Assembly (NCBI RefSeq): GCF_001936615.1
Contig: NZ_MLBF01000016.1
Coordinates: forward strand, 1-64,000
Length of the DNA: 64,000 nt
Direction: 5' to 3'
Source: Desulfosporosinus metallidurans
GTDB lineage: Bacteria > Bacillota > Desulfitobacteriia > Desulfitobacteriales > Desulfitobacteriaceae
The notes under the pieces: model-generated
Database searches by the model: none
Told to the model about the DNA's origin: nothing
The model's input: the letters and a program-made list of their open reading frames with translations, nothing else
Shown here: positions 44,424 through 54,166 of the stretch, one piece after another
How the letters are laid out: every line of letters starts with the position of its first letter
Numbering within the stretch: position 1 is the stretch's first letter
Position numbers and translations under genes: made by a program

Positions 44424-44520
44424 ACAGGTTCCTCCTCTCAACATGGGACTTTGAAGGTTGACTGATTGCTCTTGCTGGTTCACTCGTGTTTTGTTCTCTA
44501 TTATACCATGATAATTCAAG

Positions 44521-44546
44521 GGGGGGACCCCCTAAAAGGTCCCCCT
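44521..44546 (-). terminator. GC-rich hairpin after the AOR gene
   Basis: GGGGGACC (44522-44529) pairs with GGTCCCCC (44538-44545). It lies between AOR and moaD, without a good T tract on the minus strand, so it could be a weak terminator or an mRNA-stability hairpin reducing moaD-moeA read-through. Confidence 0.45.
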
Positions 44547-44588
44547 CAAAACTTGGTTCATTGACTAACATCGTGCCTCGCATGCGTC

Positions 44589-46382
44589 CTAGATTCCTAG
44601 GTTTTTAAGACATTCAGGCGTTGGTACGCCAGCTGCATCCCATCCGCGTTCAGTATAGTACTGAGGTAGAAGTTCTGGTAATCTGTGTACACTTCCTTTT
44701 GAAGGTCCTGTTGGAATCGCTACTTTTAATAAACGCTCAGGAAGTGTGTCATCCGCTGTGGTCATACCAGTCCGAAGATTTTGTAAACGTTCAATGTTCC
44801 AAGTCCGGTCTCCACAAGCCAAAAGTTCGGCATCTGTGTAATTGAAACCGGTCACAGCGTTGACAATCGCCGTATAATCAGAAAGACCCAGCGCGAATGA
44901 AGTGAACAAGCACAATCCAACGGAGTCGATAACAGCTGTGAGATCTTGGAAGATCTTGACCCACGTTGCTTTTCCCTCAAGGGAGTCCTTATCTAGTTTT
45001 TCAGGAAGGCCCAAGATTTCTGGAGAAACCATGTACCCACGAACGTGACAACCACCCCGGTTACTTGTTGCATATTGAAGGCCGTGACCTTGTATGCCCC
45101 GAGGATCATAGGCTGGGATCTCAAGTTTTTTCACTGTCATGGATAGCTCTGGGTGACCATAACCTTCAGCGAAGTTATAAGAACCCTGAGCCATTTTGGC
45201 TCCAAGTCCTTCAGCGTAAGCTATTTTCCGGACCCATTCTACCATTCCTTTGGCATTTCCGAATTCAAGCGGCGTGCCATCAAGTTCTTCTGGCTTAACA
45301 TATCCGCGCTGAACCAGTTCCATACCCGCTGCAATGGTACAACCGACCGAAATCGAGTCCATTCCTAATTTGTTGCATAAATCATTGGCTACATGAATCG
45401 CGTCATAATCATGAATGCCACAGTCGGAACCAAAGCACCATACTGCCTCATACTCAGGACCAGCGCCTTCGCCGCCTTCCCATTTATTATGGCGACCACA
45501 AGCGATTGGACAACGATAGCAAGGATCTTTTTTGATCAAGTGGTTTGCGGTCATGGTTTCTCCGCTGATGAGATCCGCATCAGGATCATAGGATTCTTGG
45601 AAGTTATTGACCGGATATATTCCGCTTTCATTAATAATGTTAACAAGCACTGCAGTACCGTATGCTCCGAGTCCTTGACCTGTTACGCCATTTTCCCTGA
45701 TTTTTCCCAAAGCCTCGCTTAAGACTTTTTTCATTTCATCCGGATTTGCGTTTTCGACCTTTCCAGTTCCACGAACCACAATCGCTTTAACGTTCTTTGA
45801 TCCCATTACGGCACCTACTCCACTGCGCCCAGCTGCGCGGAAGAGGTCGTTCATGATCGATGCCATTAGAGAAAGGTTTTCACCGGCAGGCCCAATAGTT
45901 AGTACTTTCGCTTTGTCGTCCCCGAATTCCAGCTTTAAAGCCTCTGTTGTAGCATAAACATCCTTACCCCAAACATTGGCAGCATCTTTAATTTCCACCT
46001 TGTCGTCGTTAATGGCAATATACACAGGATGGTCTGCCTTGCCTTCCAAAATAACCATATCATAACCGGCAAACTTTAGCTGTGCTCCCCAATATCCCCC
46101 TGAGTTCGAAGAAGCGATACACCCATTTAACGGAGATTTCGTAACAACCATGAACCGGCCGGACGTTGGAGCGTTCGTGCCTGTGAGTAATCCTGTAGCA
46201 ATATACATTGTGTTTTCGGGAGATAGTGCATCAACGTCTGCGGCTACCTCATCAAAAAACATCTTTCCCGCAAGCCCACGCCCGCTCAAATATTTCTTCG
46301 CAAGTTCCAAGTTTAAAGGCTCGGTACTGATTTTTCCTTCTGTGAGATTGATGCGCAAAATTTTTCCGGTATACCCACCCAT
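44589..46382 (-). CDS. aor: Aldehyde:ferredoxin oxidoreductase (tungsten)
   Basis: Interconverts carboxylates and aldehydes with ferredoxin, using a tungsten-bispterin. The 597-residue protein matches AOR throughout: MGGYTGKILRINLTEG, SGRGLAGKMFFDE, SPLNGCIASSNSGGYWG, the [4Fe-4S] cysteines C-x2-C-x3-C in CYRCPIACGRH near residue 283 with a fourth in GLCLFTSFALG near 492. ATG follows AAGGAGGAG. A sigma-54 promoter and the divergent sigma-54 activator gene indicate inducible control. Tungstate uptake (tupABC) and cofactor genes are close by. Confidence 0.95.
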   Translation of the reverse strand: MGGYTGKILRINLTEGKISTEPLNLELAKKYLSGRGLAGKMFFDEVAADVDALSPENTMYIATGLLTGTNAPTSGRFMVVTKSPLNGCIASSNSGGYWGAQLKFAGYDMVILEGKADHPVYIAINDDKVEIKDAANVWGKDVYATTEALKLEFGDDKAKVLTIGPAGENLSLMASIMNDLFRAAGRSGVGAVMGSKNVKAIVVRGTGKVENANPDEMKKVLSEALGKIRENGVTGQGLGAYGTAVLVNIINESGIYPVNNFQESYDPDADLISGETMTANHLIKKDPCYRCPIACGRHNKWEGGEGAGPEYEAVWCFGSDCGIHDYDAIHVANDLCNKLGMDSISVGCTIAAGMELVQRGYVKPEELDGTPLEFGNAKGMVEWVRKIAYAEGLGAKMAQGSYNFAEGYGHPELSMTVKKLEIPAYDPRGIQGHGLQYATSNRGGCHVRGYMVSPEILGLPEKLDKDSLEGKATWVKIFQDLTAVIDSVGLCLFTSFALGLSDYTAIVNAVTGFNYTDAELLACGDRTWNIERLQNLRTGMTTADDTLPERLLKVAIPTGPSKGSVHRLPELLPQYYTERGWDAAGVPTPECLKNLGI

Positions 46383-46477
46383 GAAAATCTCCTCCTTGTT
46401 TCTATATTATTTACTCGACTCTTTTCTCCCTCAGAGACTTCACTAACACTTTCCCTAAAGCATTTACATAAATTTAT

Positions 46478-46493
46478 AGCAATTACCATGCCA
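46478..46493 (-). promoter_or_regulatory. Sigma-54 promoter of the AOR gene
   Basis: On the minus strand: TGGCATGGTAATTGCT, GG and GC ten bases apart. It shares TGGCATG and TTGC with the promoter at 38548. About 95 bp upstream of the AOR start. The rest of the 423-bp gap (46383-46805) is AT-rich, apart from the dyad at 46681 and the ribosome site of the activator. Confidence 0.85.
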
Positions 46494-46680
46494 ATTATCT
46501 AAAAATGAAAATTAAATAAAATTTTCATATAGAACTGAAAATATCTAATTAAAACAAATAAGATCAAATTAAAACGAACTTAAACAGTCATCTGATGGAA
46601 GTCTAACTAACTCAATATAGGACTAAAAGCCTATCTCCAAGCAGTTATGTGTATCATGTTTGAACTTTCTGCCTTTTTAT

Positions 46681-46699
46681 GTGTTCCACAATGGAGCAC
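46681..46699. promoter_or_regulatory. Upstream activator site of the AOR promoter
   Basis: Imperfect dyad GTGTTCCACAATGGAGCAC centred about 200 bp from the -24/-12 element and about 115 bp before the activator gene. Its sequence is matched upstream of the alcohol dehydrogenase gene, so the same activator may bind both. Confidence 0.6.
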
Positions 46700-46805
46700 T
46701 TTCTGTCAGGAAAATCCTTTTGGCCTGTTGTTTGATTGAAATAGATATGATATTCTTCAATTGTTAGGACAATTCATAATCTGTACATAGAGAGGAAAGG
46801 GATGT

Positions 46806-48671
46806 ATGGATAACCATTGGATACGTTTTATCAATGGGGAGAGCGTTGAATCGGAAGTATCTCCTTCCATCTATCGCTCCTGGCAAAGAAGTTTAGAATA
46901 CCAAGTTGACCATAAGCTTTCTAACCAGGACATTCTGTCGACGCCGCGTCTTAGTGAACGCCGCGAGGCTCAAGATTCCCTAATCCGAGCGGGCGAAACT
47001 GTTTTACCTTACATTTTCAGTTTGCTTGGAAGTAGCAATTACACCGTTTTGTTGGGTGACAACGATGGCTACATCATCGAGGCCATAGGTGACGCACCCT
47101 TTATGAGTAGAGTCCAAAAGGTGAATTTAAGTCCGGGCGCCAGTTGGCGTGAAGAAATTCGAGGAACCAATGCCATCGGAACTGCTCTCCGCGACAATGC
47201 CCCCATCTCCGTTTTCGGTTGGGAGCACTTTGTGCACGATAATCACTTTTTGGCATGCTGGGCTGCCCCGATTCAAAACAGCCTGGGTGCCCCGATTGGT
47301 GTTATAGATATCAGCGGGGAAGCTAGTCGAGACCGTGAAAAGATCTTAACCATTGCAATGATGGGCGCAAGTATGATCGAAAAAAACTTGAGACTTTTTG
47401 AGTTGGAGAATCAACTAAAATTTTACCAAGAAGGATCCAAGTTAGCTTCCTCACTTTTACACCAAGGATTTCTTGCCATTGATCATAACGGTATCATTAC
47501 TAACATCAACACTCTCGGTGCTGCACTACTTGGGCGCAAACAAGAAGACATCATCGGGCAACTCGCCGGGGACATCTTCAGTTCACCGAAAGGGTGGATG
47601 TTAAGCGGACATTCTCAGGATCTCCAGATTAAAGAACGCTCCGGGAAAGGGATTTCCTCCCACTTGAAGCGCGTAGTCAATGACGCTGGCCAATCTTTGG
47701 GTGCCGTGGGAACTCTTCAAATCACAGAGGATCCATTGCCCATGTCCAATACATTATGGATCGGACATGGGCAGCCTACGCTGCGAACTCTGGCACGTGC
47801 TTCGAAAGTTGCCTCGACCCACTCTTCCGTACTCATTCACGGTGAAAGCGGGACAGGAAAGGAAATAATTGCCCGAACAATCCATCAACTTAGTTCACGC
47901 CGCGAAGGCCCTTTTGTCGCTTTAAACTGTGCCTCACTATCTTCTTCACTGGTTGAAAGTGAGCTATTCGGCTATGTTGAGGGTGCCTTCACCGGAGCAC
48001 GCCGTGGTGGGAAACCCGGAAAATTCGAGTTAGCAGACAAAGGGACTATTTTCCTTGATGAAATTGGAGATATGCCCTTAAATGTTCAAGTCGCACTTCT
48101 TCGAGCACTTCAAGAAAAGGAAGTCACCCGAATCGGCGATACAAAAACTCTAAAAATTGACGTTCGGGTTATTGCTGCCTCGCACAAAGACCTCTCCGCA
48201 CTTGTTTCAACGGAACGATTCCGCTTAGATTTATACTATCGACTGAAAGTCGTCACCTTGGAATTACCTCCACTGCGCGAACGTCCCGAAGATATTCGAG
48301 ACTTGGTTCCGCATTTCATCCGCAAAACATGTGAATCTTTTGGCAGTCCAATATTCGGAATTCAAGAAGAAGTATATGCTTATTTATTAGCTCACACCTG
48401 GCCTGGCAATGTCCGGGAACTGGAGAACTGTATTGAGAGCATGGTGGCTTTAGCCGAAGGGCCTATTCTGACCGTAGCAGACTTACCGGATGAATTCCAA
48501 AAGTCCGTCTTGAAAACCGAACCCGTACCCTTACTGGACCAACAAACTAAACACGCCATCCTCTATGCCCTCACTCAAACCAAAGGAAAAATTGCTCCAG
48601 CTGCCAAACTTCTGGGTATTGGGCGAAATACACTCTACAGAAAGATTAAAGATTTGGATATCGGATATTAG
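46806..48671 (+). CDS. Sigma-54-dependent activator, AcoR type
   Basis: A 621-residue enhancer-binding protein: GAF domain (about 60-200), PAS domain (about 220-310), AAA+ domain (about 325-560) with Walker A GESGTGKE, the sigma-54 contact loop GAFTGA and Walker B IFLDEIGD, and a C-terminal Fis-type helix-turn-helix (AAKLLGIGRNTLYRKIK). It is divergent from AOR, whose promoter is sigma-54 type. The ligand bound by GAF/PAS may be an aldehyde, acid or alcohol; this is inference. ATG follows GAGGAAAGGGATGT. Confidence 0.93.
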   Translation: MDNHWIRFINGESVESEVSPSIYRSWQRSLEYQVDHKLSNQDILSTPRLSERREAQDSLIRAGETVLPYIFSLLGSSNYTVLLGDNDGYIIEAIGDAPFMSRVQKVNLSPGASWREEIRGTNAIGTALRDNAPISVFGWEHFVHDNHFLACWAAPIQNSLGAPIGVIDISGEASRDREKILTIAMMGASMIEKNLRLFELENQLKFYQEGSKLASSLLHQGFLAIDHNGIITNINTLGAALLGRKQEDIIGQLAGDIFSSPKGWMLSGHSQDLQIKERSGKGISSHLKRVVNDAGQSLGAVGTLQITEDPLPMSNTLWIGHGQPTLRTLARASKVASTHSSVLIHGESGTGKEIIARTIHQLSSRREGPFVALNCASLSSSLVESELFGYVEGAFTGARRGGKPGKFELADKGTIFLDEIGDMPLNVQVALLRALQEKEVTRIGDTKTLKIDVRVIAASHKDLSALVSTERFRLDLYYRLKVVTLELPPLRERPEDIRDLVPHFIRKTCESFGSPIFGIQEEVYAYLLAHTWPGNVRELENCIESMVALAEGPILTVADLPDEFQKSVLKTEPVPLLDQQTKHAILYALTQTKGKIAPAAKLLGIGRNTLYRKIKDLDIGY

Positions 48672-48709
48672 ATTTTAGCTTGTATCTTCGAAATAGGTGG
48701 TTCTACCCT

Positions 48710-48734
48710 AAAAGAGCCTTAGGCTCTTTTTTAT
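48710..48734 (+). terminator. Terminator of the activator gene
   Basis: Stem AAAAGAGCC / GGCTCTTTT (9 bp, loop TTA) followed by T residues, 39 bases after the stop. Confidence 0.85.
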
Positions 48735-48849
48735 AACAGATACCCTACTGATTTCCCGATAATAAATGATACATGTTCGTTACCGCGATACTGACCTCTC
48801 GCTTTTTCTGTTCTTTAAATATGAACTTAATCCTATTTATACTAACGAA

Positions 48850-48887
48850 AAATCCCTAGATGCCTTAATTATAAGCATCTAGGGATT
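48850..48887 (-). terminator. Terminator of the hydrogenase operon
   Basis: A 13-bp stem (48851-48863 with 48875-48887). Read on the minus strand it is followed by TTTTTCG. It lies about 75 bases after hyfI. The gap 48672-48963 contains only this and the activator terminator. Confidence 0.85.
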
Positions 48888-48963
48888 ACTATTATCTATA
48901 ATATTACTCAATCTTCGTCCACCCCCAGTCGACCCGAGCCAGAGGAAGTTTCTTAACTTCCTC

Positions 48964-49455
48964 TCACCTTTTACCCATAAACTCCAGCAAAGCCTTAATC
49001 AAATCATCCGGCGTAGGCGGGCACCCCGGAACTTTAAGATCCACAGGTAATACTCCACCTATTCCTCCTTCACTGGCATACGCTCCCTTAAACACCCCTC
49101 CATCAATAGCGCAATCACCAACTGCTACGACCCATTTCGGCTTGGCCATCGCTTCATAGGTTTCTCGGGCAGCATTTAATAACTGCGTAGAACCCGGCCC
49201 CGTACACATTAGTAGATCCGCATGACGGGGTGAGGCTACAAAATCAATTCCGTAATGCTGAAGATCATAAATGGAATTAATTAAAGCGGTAAGCTCCCAA
49301 TCGCACCCATTACAGGACCCACAATCGAGATGCCGAATCTGAAGGGATTGTTTAAAGCTCATGGGCAAATCAGATGGGTTTTTAGGTGCCAGCAAATTTC
49401 CGTCCTTCTGCGTTAAACGTCCCATTTTTAATCTTCGGAGCAGCAAACTCCACAT
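48964..49455 (-). CDS. hyfI: Group 4 hydrogenase small subunit (HyfI/NuoB-like)
   Basis: A 163-residue electron-transfer subunit. Cysteines 45, 48 and 51 (DCGSCNGCDWEL), MCTGPGS and PGCPPTPDD supply the ligands of the proximal [4Fe-4S] cluster next to the NiFe site. No signal peptide, so it faces the cytoplasm. ATG follows AAAAGGGGAGATAAC. Last gene of the operon, pairing with the large subunit at 49474. Confidence 0.93.
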   Translation of the reverse strand: MWSLLLRRLKMGRLTQKDGNLLAPKNPSDLPMSFKQSLQIRHLDCGSCNGCDWELTALINSIYDLQHYGIDFVASPRHADLLMCTGPGSTQLLNAARETYEAMAKPKWVVAVGDCAIDGGVFKGAYASEGGIGGVLPVDLKVPGCPPTPDDLIKALLEFMGKR

Positions 49456-49473
49456 GTTATCTCCCCTTTTCGG

Positions 49474-51072
49474 CTAGCGATCACAACAACTATAGCATAA
49501 TTCGAAACTCTTATTGATTAATGGAAAATCCGGTACAATATTGCCCGGTACCGTCAGAGGTACGGCCGGCCAATTGGCATAGCTTGCAGTTCGAATCCGG
49601 CAGCGGTAAATTTTGGCTTCTTCATCCAGCATAAGCCAAACAACATCCGTTCCCCGAGGGGACTCCACACAGCCCCAAGCTGGCTGCCAAGAACGAAGCT
49701 TAGTATTGGTAAAGGGTATTGAATTCTCATTATCATGCCATGAGAACTTCATCCCTTCTTGCAGTAAAATCTCAAGAAATCGAAAACTTTCTCTCGCTTC
49801 CTTGACCCGCACCACTAACCTAGACCAACAATCTCCATCCTCTTCAACCATTGATTTTACGTTCAATTCGGGATAAAGAAGATGTGCATGAAGTTCTCGC
49901 CAGTCATTCGGTATCCCTGAAGCCCTAGCAGCTGGTCCAGTAACTCCCAAATCGATAGCGTTCTCAGTCTTTAATACTCCAGTCGTAACAGCTCTCTGTC
50001 TAAAACCGTCATGTGTTAGTAACAAGGGTATCCATGCTTCAAAATCGCTGGACAGTTCAAGAAGCCGGTCCAAAATAGCCTGACTATCTTTCGGCTCAGG
50101 GATAAATTTAATTCCTCCTGGAATAACGTTTCCCCGTAAAAACCGATGACCAAAGAATTGTAAATTTAAGCGTTGAAGTTTTTCCTTGCATTGTAATCCA
50201 TTGGCATTACCTAATGCAAAGCCAACTCCAGCACATAAATTCCCAATATCCCCCACATGATTATAAACTCGTTCCAATTCAGCGAGGATCGTTCTCCATA
50301 ATAAGGTCTGCCTCGAAACCTTGAAAGTAGTAAGTTTTTCGACTGCCTCTGAATAAGCTAGAGCATGGCTCACAGTACAGACTCCACAGACCCGTTCTAT
50401 GATACGCAAGCCTTCTTCAATACTTTTACCTTCGAGAAGCTTCTCAACTCCTTTGTGGGTATAGAAGAGTTGAGCCTCTAGATGCAGAACAGCCTCTCCG
50501 ATCGTATAAAATCGAAAATGCCCGGGCTCGATGATTCCGGCATGAATCGGGCCCACTGGAACCTCGAATAAGCCTTCTCCCTGCGCTTCAGGGAACACAA
50601 GCGGTGCCCGTTTAAACTCTTTGCGTTCTTCCCCCGCTTTACAATCCTTACGCATGGGATAAAATTCTTTGGGCCAACCCGGATGTAAGACCAAAGGACG
50701 TGGATCTGGGTGACCCACGGCTATCAATCCGAAGAGATCTTGCGCTTCTCTTTCTGACCAATTCAGTGCCGGGAAGATTAAGGCGAGTGAAGGGAATTCA
50801 TCGTTGATTCCTTTGGCAACCAGAGTAAGTGAAAAATCCCTTCCCGGAAAATGCAGCACTAAGTAGAGGCAAAATCCATTCCCCAACTGACGCTCATCAT
50901 TGACCACATGAGTCAACCAAGTTGGTCGGGGGTTCATGTCTAAACAATATGTCAACACATCAGCAAGACCACTTGGGGGCACCTCAACGAGGCCCTCTTG
51001 TCTCTCCCACTCTACAATCTTAATACCCGGAAAACTATTGTAACTTTGTAAAAAATCCCGTAAGCCTTGCAT
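49474..51072 (-). CDS. hyfG: Group 4 [NiFe]-hydrogenase large subunit (HyfG-like, NuoC-NuoD fusion)
   Basis: A 532-residue protein: NuoC-like N-terminus (about 1-150) fused to the NuoD/large-subunit domain. The two Ni-binding cysteine pairs are present: RVCGVC near residue 230 and CYSC at 526-529. So it should be a true hydrogenase and not an Ehr-type relative. The chain stops at CYSCCDR, three residues after the last Ni ligand, leaving no tail for a maturation protease to remove. The usual DPC before the second pair is ELC here. Confidence 0.93.
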   Translation of the reverse strand: MQGLRDFLQSYNSFPGIKIVEWERQEGLVEVPPSGLADVLTYCLDMNPRPTWLTHVVNDERQLGNGFCLYLVLHFPGRDFSLTLVAKGINDEFPSLALIFPALNWSEREAQDLFGLIAVGHPDPRPLVLHPGWPKEFYPMRKDCKAGEERKEFKRAPLVFPEAQGEGLFEVPVGPIHAGIIEPGHFRFYTIGEAVLHLEAQLFYTHKGVEKLLEGKSIEEGLRIIERVCGVCTVSHALAYSEAVEKLTTFKVSRQTLLWRTILAELERVYNHVGDIGNLCAGVGFALGNANGLQCKEKLQRLNLQFFGHRFLRGNVIPGGIKFIPEPKDSQAILDRLLELSSDFEAWIPLLLTHDGFRQRAVTTGVLKTENAIDLGVTGPAARASGIPNDWRELHAHLLYPELNVKSMVEEDGDCWSRLVVRVKEARESFRFLEILLQEGMKFSWHDNENSIPFTNTKLRSWQPAWGCVESPRGTDVVWLMLDEEAKIYRCRIRTASYANWPAVPLTVPGNIVPDFPLINKSFELCYSCCDR

Positions 51073-51074
51073 TC

Positions 51075-52523
51075 CTATACCCCTCCCAATATCACTTTAA
51101 CAACCTGATTTAGTGCTTGATTAAGGCTTTGGGGAATGAACAATCCTAAGAAAAGAACGACCAAAAGAGGTACTGCAAGGGCCAAAGTGCTTATACTCTC
51201 TCCACCTTGGTAACGCCCCCTTGCCTTACCAAAGAGCATCTGTAGGAAATGATAGAGAAACCCGGCAAAGATTACGGTTAGAAAGAGAATGGTCGAAAAG
51301 CCCAGTAAGGGATGTCCTGTTTTGTACAGGCCCGATAAGATGTTTAACTCTGAGCGGAATGTTCCAAATGGGGGAGTTCCAGTAATCCCTAATAATCCCA
51401 AGATCATGATCATTCCAGTGAAAGGCCAAACATTAAAGATTCCTCGCATCCTGGGAATTTGTCTGGTTCCTGTTTTTTGAACTAAGTTCCCAATAATGAC
51501 AAAAAGATTAGCCTTAGTAAGGGCATGAAGCAAGAGATGCAAAGAGGCTCCCCAAACAGCTTCCTGAGTACCCAATCCGAATCCTAATGCTAATATCCCC
51601 ATATGTTCAACACTGGAATAGGCCAGTAATCGCTTTATATCTTTCTGCAATAGAATAAATCCTACCATAAGTGCCAACGATAAAAATCCAAAACCCATAA
51701 GTATGTTCCCAACAAAATCCGGACCCAGAGTGGTTAGACGACCTAAAGTGTACCAACGTAAAATTGCATAGAGAGCACAATTTAGCAATACAGCAGACAA
51801 CAGCGCACTGACCGGTGAAGGGGCCTGACTATGCGCATCAGGTAGCCATGCATGCATGGGTACAAAGCCCACCTTTGCCCCATAGCCAACCATCGTAAAC
51901 AATACCCCGAGGCGGACTAAACTCGAATCCAATTGATGGGCTACTTGTGGAAGCATACGCCAATCTAAAGCCGTCAGGCTTTGACCCAAGTGTGGTGCCG
52001 CTGCTGCAAAAAGCAACATGGTTCCCAGTAAGGCAAAGCTAATCCCCACTGTACAGAGAATAACATATTTCCATGCAGCTTCAATCGCTTTTTTGTTTCG
52101 ATAGAAACCAACTAAGAGGGTCGTTGCTAAGGTCGTCCCTTCAATACCGACCCAAATAATACCTAGATTGGGTGTACTTACTACAAGCAGCATGGTTGCT
52201 ATGAAAACCCAAATCCAAAAATAATACCATTTCAAACTTGTTCTAGGAAGTTTCTTCTCCCCGACTTCCCTTTCCATATAACCTAGTGAAAACAGAATCA
52301 CATAAACCGCGATCATAATAATGACGCTCAGAAGCAAGGCGCTCAGCGCATCCCAATATAACATGCCTGATTCGTAGGACCCATGGATCAAAGTTTGCCT
52401 AATGGTCCATCCTCCACTCAAGGTTATGAAGACAAGGGCAACGGTGTTCAATAGTTTTAAGTAGGTGTCCTTTGCCGAGATCAGCATTCCCACCGCCGCG
52501 ATTACAGCTACTCCAATAAACAT
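51075..52523 (-). CDS. hyfF: Hydrogenase-4 membrane subunit HyfF (NuoN/M-like)
   Basis: A 482-residue proton- or sodium-translocating subunit of the Mrp/Nuo antiporter family, with about 14 helices. The family motif around GYGAKVGFVPMHAWLPDAHS carries the conserved lysine, and HMGILALGFGLGTQEAVWGASLHLLLHALTK the histidine/lysine helix; only parts are quoted by family logic. It overlaps nothing and starts seven bases after hyfE. Confidence 0.92.
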   Translation of the reverse strand: MFIGVAVIAAVGMLISAKDTYLKLLNTVALVFITLSGGWTIRQTLIHGSYESGMLYWDALSALLLSVIIMIAVYVILFSLGYMEREVGEKKLPRTSLKWYYFWIWVFIATMLLVVSTPNLGIIWVGIEGTTLATTLLVGFYRNKKAIEAAWKYVILCTVGISFALLGTMLLFAAAAPHLGQSLTALDWRMLPQVAHQLDSSLVRLGVLFTMVGYGAKVGFVPMHAWLPDAHSQAPSPVSALLSAVLLNCALYAILRWYTLGRLTTLGPDFVGNILMGFGFLSLALMVGFILLQKDIKRLLAYSSVEHMGILALGFGLGTQEAVWGASLHLLLHALTKANLFVIIGNLVQKTGTRQIPRMRGIFNVWPFTGMIMILGLLGITGTPPFGTFRSELNILSGLYKTGHPLLGFSTILFLTVIFAGFLYHFLQMLFGKARGRYQGGESISTLALAVPLLVVLFLGLFIPQSLNQALNQVVKVILGGV

Positions 52524-52529
52524 CGCATA

Positions 52530-53186
52530 CTATCCTTTCAATGACCTCATGTGATTAACATTCAGCGAATCATAATTCTCTAGCATTTGTTTAGATAGAA
52601 TCACAATGATGACAATCCCAACTAGGATATCGAACATACTGCCCATTTCGACGAGCAAAGGCATCCCTTGGGTTAGGAAAAATCCTGCAAGAAATATTCC
52701 ATTGTCGATAAGCAAAATTCCCAGAACTTGCACTATAGCAACCTTACGGATCATCATAAGTAGAAGGCCAAAGAAAATTAGTGCTATGGCAACGGCTAAA
52801 CCGTTACGAAAGCCTGGCTGAGGAAGGGCCATAAAAGGTTTTGTCACCTCATAAGCCATCATTGTTAAGGCCCCTGCAACAACTAACGAGAAGGCACGCT
52901 TTAAGTAGATTTCACCTACCCATTCTGTCTTTGATTCCTTCAATACTCGTCGCAAGAGTATGGGGATGATCCCTGCCTTGCCGATCAATAACAACACTCC
53001 GACAATTATGACCTCTAACTCATGGTTATAAACCCCTTGAGCTAAAATAAGAATCGAGACGGCAACTGTTTGTAAAGTCCACCAATTCAAGGCATTTTGT
53101 ACCCGAGTACTGTATACAATGCTCAGACCGCTGGTCAAGAGTACAAATAGGATCAAATTAAGTCCATTCTCAGAAATGCCTGACAC
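52530..53186 (-). CDS. hyfE: Hydrogenase-4 membrane subunit HyfE
   Basis: A 218-residue membrane protein with six helices; the C-terminal half resembles NuoK, as in HyfE (VQVLGILLIDNGIFLAGFFL with the conserved intramembrane Asp/Asn pair). GTG start preceded by AAGGGGGCAG, one base after the hyfC stop. Confidence 0.88.
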   Translation of the reverse strand: MSGISENGLNLILFVLLTSGLSIVYSTRVQNALNWWTLQTVAVSILILAQGVYNHELEVIIVGVLLLIGKAGIIPILLRRVLKESKTEWVGEIYLKRAFSLVVAGALTMMAYEVTKPFMALPQPGFRNGLAVAIALIFFGLLLMMIRKVAIVQVLGILLIDNGIFLAGFFLTQGMPLLVEMGSMFDILVGIVIIVILSKQMLENYDSLNVNHMRSLKG

Positions 53187-54155
53187 TTAAATCTGCCCCC
53201 TTATAATCCAGAGTGAAACTAAGGCCAAAATGGCAGAGGCAGTGCTGGTTGCTAAATAATTAGGAACTAGGAATAATCGTCTCTTAACAAAGAGACTCTC
53301 CACAGTGGCAAAAAAGAATCCAAGCACTGCTACTTTAACTCCAGCGAAACCCAAAGCCCAAAATAATCCCACCAAACCGTTACTCCATGAAAGCAACCCA
53401 CTAGGCCATACGATTTGGGCCAATAAAATAAGCAATAAGAGCTGTTTAACTTGTTCGGCAAAACTCAGTAGAGCAAGTGAAGACCCCGAATACTCCAGTA
53501 ACATTCCTTCATGAATCATCGTTAATTCCAAATGCGTATCTGGATTATCAATTGGAATGCGCCCCATCTCAGCAATACTGACCAGCCCTAAAGTTAATAA
53601 GGCTAATAAGCGAGGGATAAAAATTGGGGAGATACTAGCTAAGCTGGACGCAATTCCTTGTAAGGAGGATGTCTCAGTTATTAACGCTAAAACTATGAGT
53701 CCCAAAAGCAAAGCCGGTTCTGTTAATAATCCCAAAAAGAGTTCTCTGCTCGAGCCCATCCCCCCGAACGTCCCTGCCCCTTCTAAACCTGAAAGTGTCA
53801 AAAATAAACGCACTAACCCAAGGCTCGCCCCGAATATAAAGAGGTCCCCCCATCCGCTCAGAGGTGCCCAACCCCAAGCATTCGGGATAACGAGTCCGGC
53901 CATTAGTGTGCTCGCCAAAGCGACCCGCGGTGTCAACAGAAAGATCCAAGAGGCATGTTCCGAGATCAGTTCCTCCTTCTTCATCAATTTGCTTAAGTCT
54001 CGGTAGGGTTGAAGAATCGAGGGTCCCTGACGCATCTGCCAGAACGCTTTACTCTTTTTTATGAATCCTTGAAGAAGTGGAGCGGCAACAATAATTATGG
54101 CCAAATGCCCGAGTCCCATCAGCAGACTAGTTAAAATCTTTAATAATTCGTCCAT
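53187..54155 (-). CDS. hyfC: Hydrogenase-4 membrane subunit HyfC (NuoH-like)
   Basis: A 322-residue NuoH homologue with eight helices, the anchor that links the hydrogenase module to the ion-pumping arm. RQGPSILQPYRDLSKLMKKE and the ETSS/AEMGRIPIDNPDTHLELTM loops are typical of the family. ATG follows GGAGGAGAAGG. It lies 12 bases after hyfB. Confidence 0.93.
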   Translation of the reverse strand: MDELLKILTSLLMGLGHLAIIIVAAPLLQGFIKKSKAFWQMRQGPSILQPYRDLSKLMKKEELISEHASWIFLLTPRVALASTLMAGLVIPNAWGWAPLSGWGDLFIFGASLGLVRLFLTLSGLEGAGTFGGMGSSRELFLGLLTEPALLLGLIVLALITETSSLQGIASSLASISPIFIPRLLALLTLGLVSIAEMGRIPIDNPDTHLELTMIHEGMLLEYSGSSLALLSFAEQVKQLLLLILLAQIVWPSGLLSWSNGLVGLFWALGFAGVKVAVLGFFFATVESLFVKRRLFLVPNYLATSTASAILALVSLWIIRGQI

Positions 54156-54166
54156 CCCTTCTCCTC

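Noticed and set aside
49580-49605. T-loop-like GTTCGAATCC suggesting a tRNA
   Set aside because: It lies inside the hyfG coding sequence in a conserved reading frame, and no acceptor stem, anticodon arm or CCA can be built around it.
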